NCBI GenBank assembly: GCA_023053575.1
Contig: JAKZAP010000021.1
Coordinates: 12,896,212 to 12,960,211 of the forward strand
DNA length: 64,000 nucleotides
Direction: 5' to 3'
Source of the DNA: Branchinecta lynchi
Lineage: Eukaryota > Arthropoda > Branchiopoda > Anostraca > Branchinectidae
A program made the translations under genes and the position numbers. Shown here in pieces: positions 34,378-45,600 of the stretch; position 1 is the first letter of the stretch; each line of letters begins with the position of its first letter. A model generated the notes under the pieces. That model was not told where the DNA came from. It worked only from the letters and a program-made list of their open reading frames with translations, and searched no databases.

Positions 34378-34570
34378 TAACTATGATGAACTCAATAGAA
34401 AAAAAAAATCCTTCCTTCTTTTTCTTTCTTGTTTCGAAAGGCCTGTTAGTGTTTACATTGCGTTTATAGGTCGTGCTCGGACTGGCCGGCATTACCCATC
34501 ACTCTTTTTCTCACCGGGTTCTCTTTGTTTTCATCTACTGAGATACCACACTCACTCATATATACTTAAC

Positions 34571-34784
34571 CTACTCGTCCGTATTTATAAAACAACTAGT
34601 TGAGGTAGGCTCACACCCTTCGTAGACTTGCACATTAGGGTTTGCTAGATCTCCATCATCTAGTTTTGACTCCGGATTTCCGGTCGCCGGTCCGGAACTT
34701 CGGATGCAGGCGCAGCGAGAATTTTCCGAGCCGGATTTGAAGAGCTTCCGGGGCACACCGACCCAGTCTCGCTTTATCCCACCG
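34571..34784 (-). CDS. CYB5D2: Neuferricin exon 4 (C-terminus)
   Basis: The acceptor is a T-rich tract ending ttcaag|C; the first base completes Ser235. Residues 236-305 read GGIKRDWVGVPRKLF, then CACIRSSGP, DLANPNVQVYEGC and a TAG stop. All match the neuferricin tail, where the DLxNPNLxEYxGC segment is highly conserved. Confidence 0.92.
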
Positions 34785-36589
34785 CTTGAAAAAAAAATAA
34801 AAATCAGAATTACAAGTTTAGACGTGGCATACTTCACTACTTCGCGCAGAGGCACTGTCAGGAAAAAAAAAAATAAAAAAATGTACTTTTTTCAACGGCA
34901 TCTTTACAATAATAAATACCCTATTATTTTGTCATTTTTCCATCAAAAAGCAGTAGAAGAGAATAAGAGTAAATAAAGTAGACGTCATAAATAAAGAAGT
35001 AAAATTGTCTTTGTCAATACGTTGTTTGATTTTTCTTTGCGTCGTTTCTTAAGGCCGCTATCACCTCACATATTTAGCGGGTAATGCATAAAATTAAATC
35101 ATTAAAAGTAAATTATTAACCATGTCCTTGTCCTAAAACTCTTTCGCTGTTATTTTGCTTGCTTTTATTCTGTTCATGAACGCCTTAAGCTAGGAAGTTA
35201 TTTTTCAACCATACGAATCAGATGACTAACAAAGGTTGCGTTCCAGAACTTAACGATCGTTTACAAATTGTTAACAGTTGTTAACTTTTTGCGTTCCACA
35301 TGTCTGATTTCGAAATTTAAGCTCCGCCCACCTACAATTTTCGTTCCAGAGCTTAACGATTGTTAACTATTTTGTAACGATGGTCGGTGAGCATCATTAC
35401 AAAAATAGTTAACAATTGGAGAACTGGGAACAGTTAACGATCGTTAAAGCTGCAGTTAGCTCCGTCCCGAAGTAAAGTTAATGATTGTTAACAATTGTTA
35501 AGTTTGTGGAGCGCAACCAAAAGTGCCAGTTTCGAATACCACTGGCATGTCTAGCACTTTTATTGCCGCACTGCTATTTTCATTCCAATAAATTCAACCT
35601 CAGCTTAATTAAAATGATTAGACCATCGCCGCATCACGACCCTTTCCCGAAAATTCGATTTCTCATGCCTTGTCTGGAGGTTTTATGAAAGGAGCTTTTG
35701 TCTAAGCCAGGACCCCCGGCGATTCACTTGAACAATGCTTCTTTATCTGACCGTTTCGTGATAAGATTCGGGATTCATCCAATGATTTTTTCCCCGCTTG
35801 CTTTAAATTCCCTAGATTGCTCGTACGTGTTTTGGGGGCACAGTAAGTGGGAATGACTACTTTAGAGCTCTCTTATCCCGTAGAACTATTCTAGAGGAAT
35901 TACTTATATTTTCGGGTTCGTTTATTCTTCTTATTTCTCGGTCTTATCTCTTAAAGGATAATTGGGTGATTATAACGGGTCTTGTAGTTAGTGATAAATG
36001 TTCAGTTTGTTCATGGGTATATTTATTTATTTATTTCATTGAACTAAGGACCAAGTACGGACCAACTTATAGTATATCCAAATCTGGGGGGGGGGGGGGA
36101 ATTCAGCTTGAGGTGGGCCAGCGAGCCAGTCAATAATTAATTTGGGGAATTACTTCAAGTTTAACTGAAAAAGGCAGCTTGCTTTTACATCTGATAACGT
36201 CTTTTTGCTATCCCAATAAAAAGTAAAGAATAGCTATGAAATCACAAATCTACCCGTCGAAAAAAGTGGCAAAATAGTGGCCATCGAAAATAAAGTAGAC
36301 ACAAAGTAGATTTGTTCCGAATCTATAGGAAAAAAAAGGAATTTTATGTTACAGACATGCTTATCAAGTTCAAGTTCAATGGGTTTATTAACAATACAAA
36401 ATAAATCATACATAAACAAAACACTCAGTCCATTTCTGGACGCCGAGAACCACAATCATTACATTTTAAACATAATACGCAGAGTGGTCACTGCTCCTGC
36501 TCTCAGACACAACCTTGCCTCTCAAAAAACAAAACAAAAAAACTAACCAATTACCTTCCTGCACCTTGCCCCTGGGGAAGCCACCCCAT

Positions 36590-36625
<36 letters not shown>

Positions 36626-39600
36626 ATTATTATTTTATTCTTAAGCATAATTTTTTTATTTTATTTTATCAGACCTTATTTAATTATTCTTCTGTAATGC
36701 TAATAAATGATTTTTTACTTTTTTTTAAATGACGCAAGAGAGCTCCTACCTCTCAGCTCATCTGGGATCCGGTTCCATATTTTTGCACATGTTATGTTTG
36801 GGGCATAATCAGAAACATAAACGAGGAAAACAGGTTAAAGAAATAAAAATCCCGATTTATAGACGTAACAGACTTTTGGTCTTCGCCCGACAGGAGTTTA
36901 CAGATTCGGACTTGACTTTTTATGTTTAAAAATCCGCCGATGAGACTTAATTAGCGTTTTTTCGGGTGTTTTCACTGTAGTTCTGATGTACTTTTGTTTA
37001 ATTATGAAAGTATCTCGTACTGGTTTATTTGTCCATTCGATATACTGTAGTTTCGTAACTAAAACAAAGTAAGTCAAACTACATCCGAAAAACTGCAAGT
37101 TAAAACTGGTTTGCAGAATTCGATTCCTTCTGTGTAAAAACAAAACCCAATACATTGACGAAACAAACCTTTTGCTTTCACCAACAGAAACACTATAATG
37201 CAACATATTAAAGCACATATGAAAGGTTTCTATCTGGCTCCTTCACCTGTGACCTTATCACCAAATTAGGACCGAGTCTCAATACGCGACAGAAGATGCA
37301 CAGCAACTGAAGAACGAGAAGTTCGCTTTCCGAATAACTTGACATACAAAGAGATCATTTTGGAGTTGGAGTGTCCTGATATTTTCATATGAGATACTAT
37401 GGAATTCTAATCGAAGGCTATTCATATGCGGTTTAACACTAGCATAGAAGCCGCGTCTGTATTAAAAATCTTTCTTGCCCTTGTCAAGCGTTGTACCCAC
37501 CTTCAGAGGCGTTACTAGCCAAAATGTTTAGGGGGGGGGGGGCAAGGCATTTACCGACTGGCCGCTAATTTTTATCGACTGTTTTTGCAGAAAAAACAAC
37601 TGTTTTCAAGAAAAAAGTGAGTTTAAAAAAAAATCGACTGATTTTCAGAAATCCGACTGTTTTCGTGAAAAAAAAATCCCACTGTTTTGACGAAAAATCG
37701 CGGCACTTCGCGACTTGGTTATTTTTACTGACTGTCAGACAATCGGGGGGGGGGGGGGGGGGGGGAAGGGGGCGCCCCCCCCCCCCCCCCCCCCAGTCGT
37801 GACGCCCCTGCCCACCTCAACCTCACTTTGTAATTGACATTTTTCCACTATACTGGATACACTCGTTTCGCAGGTCTCCTTTCATTTGCTTCTTGTCGCC
37901 CATGACATAGGAGCCACCATCCCATCTCAGAGAAAGTCCCAACAGAAGTAGGACGATCAACAACTTGAGCTTTGCGTGAGGCCTACTTCTGTCGGAGAAG
38001 AAGATAACCTTCAGAGATCATATATACTGGAGATCGGTTTCCATCGTCCAAGCATTGCCTATTCAACCATTCTCTTAGTAAATAAATAACTAGCTATTTC
38101 GTATACCGACTTCGCACCAGCTTTAAGCCCGAGTACCCACTCGCACATCCCTGACACTTCTAATGGCTTTGCCGTTACGTTTAAAAATTCCATGCCTTCT
38201 TTTCCACTTGTAGTCAAAGTTTGACCCACACTCCATGAACATAACCTTGTCTATCGCTTCCAGTCAGGTCAGACTTCACTTTGACAACTAACCTATTGTC
38301 ATTTTGACATGCTAAAATCTGAAAGAAAACTAAGTGAGGCAGATACAAATCACATACGAGTAAAACAGGTTTTGAAACAAAGCGGATTGCTGCCATCACG
38401 AATGTCTTCGAACTAACGGGGTTACGAGACCTGGTTTAAACGACTCGGCTTGCCTTGCTCTAAGATGAATTAAATAGGTGTATAGTTTATAAAAAATAAT
38501 TGATTTGCAATCAGTAGAAAATGTAAAATTTACTCTCATTGGAAAGAACTGAATTATCAAATTCGACCTAGCAATTGGACAAAAGTCCCTTTCCTGAAAC
38601 CAATTGGTAGAAGCTAATCAAGCAGTCCACTGTTACTGGAAAGAAAGGAAATATTTTCCCTGACTGGGACGGGTTTACGACCGAAGCTGGGTGGTGCCAA
38701 AATGATCAATTTTTTAAACGACTCAGATTGTCTTAGACTAAAATGCGTCCCAGGGACCTCGGCGTGGCCAAAATAAACGACTGATACGACTTTTCAAAAT
38801 ACAGGGTGGGTTCTTGAAAACAGTCAGGTTTTTCTGAAAATCAGTCGATTTGTCGTCAAAACCGTAGTTTTTTTCTGCTTGAAAACAGTCAATAAAAATG
38901 ACCACCCAGTCAGTAAATACCTTGCCCCCCCCCCCCCCCCCACAAACATTTTGCTAGTAACGCCTCTGGTCCCCTCCTACCGAAGATGCGGTTAACTCGA
39001 AATCGATTAACAGCTTCAAGTGTATTATAGATAAGATTTTTAACTCCTCTCATCACGTTCTTCAAAATTTCTTCCTTATATATAGGAAAGCCTTTTATGA
39101 TTCCATAATGTATTACTATTTTAATCAGGGATAACGATTTCATTAGCTTATCAGTGGTCAAAAATGGAGAATACTGCCAAACAAACTAAAAGATAAGAAA
39201 TAATAAATACCTGGCGTTAGTACACCAAACCCGTGTACCGGTCTCTTGCTTCCATTCCATATTACACGGCGGAAAAACCTGCAATTCCTTATCCTTCAGA
39301 TGTTTCGTATCCAACGCATTTTGCCTCGACTCCTTGTACTGCTCGGCGTAGGGAGTTGGCGACCCATCGTCACTGTAATATCTCCCCACCAGTTTTCCTA
39401 AAAGCATTTGCTGGTTAGTTTCGAATCCGGAGCGACCAGCAAAGTGCCTATGAGAGCTATAATTACGGTTTCGGTCACGAGAGGCTCGTCCTTAATAGAA
39501 AACGATAAAGCGTTTTCCAGTATTTCTACTGATACTCCAAAAACTGACGAATCCCGGTGGCCGAACACCATCCTGAAATGGCAATCACAAGGAAGAAGTC

Positions 39601-42600
39601 GACGGGGTAGACCAAGGGGATATTCCGCGGGCAAACGGCAACGGGTTGAGACAGAGGAAGATGCCATCTTCCTGTACCCGTTAACAGAGCTCGTGGACCG
39701 TCACTGAACGGGGGACACCCATCCAGCTAGATGGCGACGCCACCCGTCGAGCTATTAGCTGCGTTCGTTGCACTCTGGGCTGTCTCTGGTGTTTTGTCAC
39801 CAGTAAGTAAGTAAGTAAGTAATTTATTTATGACCCGCCATTTTGAAAAGGCGGAGTAAATGAAGAACAGAAAAATGAAGAACAGAAAAAGACACTTAAT
39901 TTTTAATCTTCGGTCAGGAAGCAGTGGACGACGTCGTGTGCTGGTTGGGCCTTGTTGTCCACGATTTTTGAAAGTAATGACGAAACATCCAAAAGGAATT
40001 TCTCCGTCAATGTATGGTTACGACATAATTTCGACAAGTGGAGCAGGTGCTTTACATATTTAAAACAAAATGATCTCATCTTTCTAATCTCCTTCTTTCG
40101 CAGAACATGAGTGACGCCAGAACGAAATAGTATAGAAGGAGCGCAGAAGGTGCTGTACAAGTTTCCCAAAGCTTTACGATTATAGCGCCCCCGGTTGGGG
40201 ATGATTCGCCCATAGGCGCTACGGATCGACTCATAAACTTCTTGAACAACCGAAGAGCAATATTTTGACAATGAAGATTTGAATGTTATGCCGAGCCACC
40301 GTAGAGAGTCTGTTGATTTGACAATGAACGATCCAAGAGATATAGAAGCTTTAGATGCACTCGAACAATTTGACGAAGGGTTGAAATGCAGGTACTCACT
40401 TTTTGACAGGTTAACTTCAAGGCCAATCTCGAGAAGTTCCGACGACAGCTTACTTACATTTTTTGTTAGTGTGGATCGGTTACGGCTTACTAAGAGCAAG
40501 TCGTCCGCGTAGGCTATGTAGCTGAATGCATAGTCTTTGTAGAAGTAAGCAGGATGCAAAGAATCGAGACAAGAAGATACGACCGATTTGAAGATGTAGG
40601 TAGATAAGACTCTCCCTTGGCGAACACCAAGTTCGGACAGGAATAATCTCTGACAAGCTACCTTACCATTTGAACCTTACTGAAGAACGACCATACCAAA
40701 ATTTTAACAGATAGACAACAGACAGATTCACGCCAGAAGTAATGAGAGAAAATAGGGCCTGAGAATGCGTTATATTGTCAACAGCACCAGCTATATCTAT
40801 AGAACATATATGTATAGAAGACTTGTCGCGGGTAGCCTGTTTCATCACTTTTGTCAATATGTGATGAGCGTGCGCACAACTGGCGCTCGAACGGAATCCA
40901 AACTGCATTGAACCAAAGCTACATTTCTCAACTAGTTCTGGAAGAAGGACGTATTCCAGGATTTTGCTGATGGTACAAGAAACTGTAATTGGCCGATAGT
41001 TTCTGCAAAGGTCCGCGTCTTTCCCTCGCTTAATCACCGATGTTATAGTACCTAAGAGGAAACTATTCGGAACCAAACCCTGGCATAAACAACTTTGAAA
41101 TAGCAGCTTAAGGTGTTGTGTTAAAGCTGGACACTGAATTTTAAAAAAATCGGCACTAAGGCCATCAGAATCTGTAGAACCAGTTCTTCTTAATTTTCGG
41201 AAAGCAATTTCGATGGAAGAACAAGTAACGGGAAGAACAGAAGGTTGAAATATTTTCCTTGGTAGGTATTTAAGAAGTAAATTTTCAAAGTGCTGCTGAA
41301 TCTGGTTTTTGCAACCACTGAATAGACCACGGTAGTGGTTGGTCCAGTCAGCCATAGTTGGCGCCGAAGGAGGTACAGCTGAACCTTTATCTGTACGAAG
41401 GACCTTTTGCCACGTTTTTTGTCAGTGGGAGCATCTAAGCCATTTAAACGAGCATTTTTAAGTGACGATTTGTATTCACGCTTCGTTTTAGCTTTTAGAT
41501 TAAAGACAGTACCATTCCCTGGGCGTCCACAAGCAATCCAAATTTTTAGCCAAAATTTTGCCGTGTTTTTTGCCTTCGTAACTTCAGGACTGAAGTGTCC
41601 GGTTCTTCTCTTAAAACGCGTTTTTGTTGGTTCATCGTTGAGCTGATGAAAACTGGCTAACTCCTCACTGAAGCAGGGCTCCCGAGCAGGTTCTGGTTAG
41701 TCCGCACCGGTGAGATAAAACCGGACACTGGTTAGTTTAAAAACGGGTTATAAGACAAAAAGTAGTGTAGTGAGAGGAACACATGCCCTCTCTAAGATCA
41801 CCCCAATCTTCCCCTCGAATAGAACCCAAGTCTACGAAAGTCCTTTGAATCATCATTCGATTCAAAGGGTTCTGACCAAGTGCCGTTCTATCACAAGCAA
41901 TCTTTTCTTACACTGCTTATGGCATTACTCGCGAAGCGCCCGTATTTGCGGTATCCCTCAGGATACATAAGGACGAATATCCATGTATTAAGACTGAAGC
42001 CTATTCGTGGATGCCCTAGGGTGCCTCTAGTGACACACTAGGATATAAGGTCTATGGTACGGTGAGTATTTTAAAGTACATTTTCACATGTGACGCTCAC
42101 TTCAGTCTGGAAAGTAAGAAGTCTAGAAAATGTTAACTGCGAAGATTTTGGTGTGACGCGGATGTCCTGGGATGTCGAATACCGCGCACGGACGATCTGG
42201 TTTTCCCAGGCAGGTTTTCTGCTCAAGTTGCTGCAAACTAAGTACTCTCACGGCCTAGTTTACAATGAAAATTGACAGTAAACTTTATTCCTTTGTTTTA
42301 TCTGACCTATCACAGACTTACCCAAGTATTGATAAGTTTTTGCATAAAACTCCGACCACTCTTCGAGTCCAAGAACATCATCAGATGATAGACCTTCTAC
42401 ATCATCGTTCAATCCATCACCTTCAAACTCGCCTGACACGAAAGCTCTCGAGGCATCTCGTCCTGAAAAATTCCATGTCTATGACGTGTCGCCTAGACAA
42501 GTTAGCACACTAGCCTATAAACGAATGGGGTTGTCCCCGTGACAAAATCATGGTGAAACATCCTCATGAAAAAAATACCTGGCTAAAAAGCAAATATACA

Positions 42601-45600
42601 TAAGAATTGCCTGGTTTTGATTTGGGATTTCAAGGTTTTGATCAGACCCACATTCTTCAAAAGTGGACTAATTAGGACCATGCATGGGAAGAAAAGATTC
42701 CTTTTCTTAAAGAAAAGGGCTATGTACTTGATCTCGCTTTTGTTCACCACTACTTGATATACTGTTGTGACACAATTCACTGATATCTTCTTAGTGATTT
42801 GTCTTACTGATTATCGAAGGGCCAGTTTGCCTATAAGATAAGATGAGATTTAATTGACAAATTTAATTTTAATTGATAAGATTTAAACAAAACAAAAAGA
42901 CAACGATCTATAAAGTAACCTACTTACTCTACGCATAATTTTCGGTGTTGAAAAGCGAACCTGAGGAATCTTGCCAGCCTCCTCACATCATCAAACTGAC
43001 ATATCCATTTCTCATCTAACACCTTCACGCATTCAGGGACGTCCTTACACCTTCCTGATAGGGGGGGGGGGGGCCTTCAGAATTTTACCGGAATTTTTCC
43101 AGGTTTTGCCGGAAACGTCTCCGTAATGACCATTTCTGCAGAAACTCTAGAATAGGCCTATTGTTGTGTTCTGAATTCTATTATGTGTTACAAACAACCA
43201 AAAAAGGCTCGGTGAAGTTATACTCACTTATTTTTCATTCTGATATTTGAATACTGAAATATTTTGACACCCCCGGGTCGGACAAAAAAGACACAGATCA
43301 GAGGGAAAAACCTATAAGAAATGATTATTTTCGTATGTTTGGGGGGGGGGGGGGGTGAACCCCCTAACCCCCCCCCCCCCCTGGATACGGCCTTGATTTG
43401 TTCACAACACATCCAATTTCACCTTCGTCAACTAGATCGGTTTTATATGAGATTAATAACAGACGCTGGTCAGCCAATGTTGAAGGCAAAGTGGCCTTAA
43501 CCAACACTAATCTTAATAAAATAAAGTCTTTCCCCCTTTTCTGAGGTAACAGGGATTGTCTTGGCCAGCTTGAACGCTTTCGATTTAGTGGTAAGAACAT
43601 CTTTCAGTTCACGGAAAACTTCGAATACTTTCTGTTTGTTTGTTTCGAGGCTCTCCTGGAGACTTTTGGAGACTTTCAATCATGTCGGAACAAGACTAAC
43701 TCGCCTCTGAACTCTTCTCGGCTTTTCACCGGAAAGGAGTCGAGAAAGCTGTCGAAACTGGAGTAGACGGTACCGCCATATTATTCCTGGAACAGTATTT
43801 GTAGTTGGAAATGGAATCTTGAAAGCTAAAGAAACTTAGGAGGGAATCACTCGATGAATGTTCCAATATGCAATGTTGTCTGTCTGCAAGAATCACTCTG
43901 GTAAGTTGTGTGCTGGGTTCATCCTGGTAGGCTTTGAATCTATACTTATCGGTAAGCAACACAATTTCGGTAGATTCTCTGAGCCAAATCCTGGTTGATT
44001 CCACGGAGCACAAGTGCGATAGATTCCCTGATCCAGCCTCTGGTAAATTATCCCCGAGATAAGTTCCGATAGATTCCTTTAGAAAGACTTCGGTAGACTC
44101 CCTGAGCAACATTCCGGTAGACTCCCTCAGCAAAATTCCGGTAGATTCCCTGAGCAAAATCCCGGAAGATTCCAAAATTCTAGGAGATTCCGTGGGGCGA
44201 AGTCAGGTCCCCTGATACACCCTCCAGTAAATTCCGTAAGATAAGTTCCGGTAGTTTCCTTGAGCAAGATTTCGGTAGATGCCCTGAGCAAAATCCGGTG
44301 GATTCTTCAAGGAAATTCCGATAGATTCCCTGAGCAGAATCCAGGTAGATTCCGAAATTGTAGTAGATTCCTTAGCAAGATTTCGGTGGATGCCCTGAGC
44401 AAAAATCTGGTAGACTCCCTGAACAAGATTCCGGTAGATTCCCTCAGCAAAACTCCTGTAGATCCCTGAGCAAAATTCCGGTAGATTCTTTGAGCAAAAT
44501 TCCGGTAGATTCGGAAATTTAGTAGATTCCAAAATTCTAGTGGATTCCGTGGGGCGAAGTCCGGTAGATCCCCCAATACATCCTCCAGTAAATTCCCTGA
44601 GATAAGTTCTGGTGGTTTCTTTGAGCAAGATTTCGGCAGATTCCCTGAGCAAAATTCTGGTAGATTCCCTGAGCAAAATTCTGGTAGATTCCCTGAGAAA
44701 AATTCCAGTAGATTCTTTGAGCAAATTCTGGTAGATTTACTAAGCAAAATCCCGGTAGATTCCCTGAGCAAAATTCTGGTGGACTCCCTGAGCAAAATTC
44801 CGTTAGATTCTCTTGGAATCTCAGTAGATTCTAAAATTCTAGTAGATTCCCTGGTGCGAAGGCCGGTAGATCTCCTCGATCCATCCTCCAGTAAATTCCC
44901 TGACGCCAGTTCCGGTAGATTCCTTAGCAAGATTTCGGCAAATGCCCTGAGCAACATTCCAGTGGATTCCCTGAGCTGAGCAAAATTCTTGTGGATTCTC
45001 TTGGAATCACGGTACATTACAAAATTTTAGTAGATTCTGTGGGGCGAAGTACGGTAGATACCCTCAATCCATCCTCCATTAAATTCCCTGAGACAAGTTC
45101 CGGCAGATTACTTGAGAAGATTTTGGTAGATGCCCTGAGGAAAAATAAGGTAGACTCCATAAAAATCATCAAGTTCAGTCGAATTTCACAAATGCTAACT
45201 AGCGCCGCTTCGCCGCACCGGTCAGAATTTATCGGATTTTTTCACCTATACCTTCTGGGGGAGGAGCAGCACCCCCTGCATACATGAAAAAGCACAATTT
45301 TTGGGTATTCACTGTGTAACGATAGAAACTGTGCTTTTTCATATGCGCACTGTAAGTAGGGTATCTAATAAAGATATAAATTTCAAATTCTGATCTTTTG
45401 GTCATAGGATTATGATTCTCCTGAACTTTAGCTTTGGTTTGAGATCAATAGTACCTCAATAACTTGCTGCTAAGTATCCCAATTCTAGATCTGAAAAACA
45501 CTAATTACAATGGGACCTTGCTGGCCGCATGCCGACACATGTTCAAAATATATTCCAAGAATGATGACGTCACACAACAAGGTTAGTACGGCCGCCATCT

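Noticed and set aside
39408..39707. Plus-strand frame with QGRSRRGRPRG, like the C-terminus of some reverse transcriptase proteins
   Set aside because: Only a short basic motif matches and no other LINE domain lies upstream on that strand. It overlaps neuferricin exon 3's intron edge. Kept as unproven.
44203..45017. Long repeat-protein-like frames on both strands
   Set aside because: They are produced by the 24-bp minisatellite, whose unit length keeps several frames open; frames shift at irregular units.
43960..45175. Possible CRISPR-like array
   Set aside because: Units are contiguous with no unique spacers, and the genome is eukaryotic.
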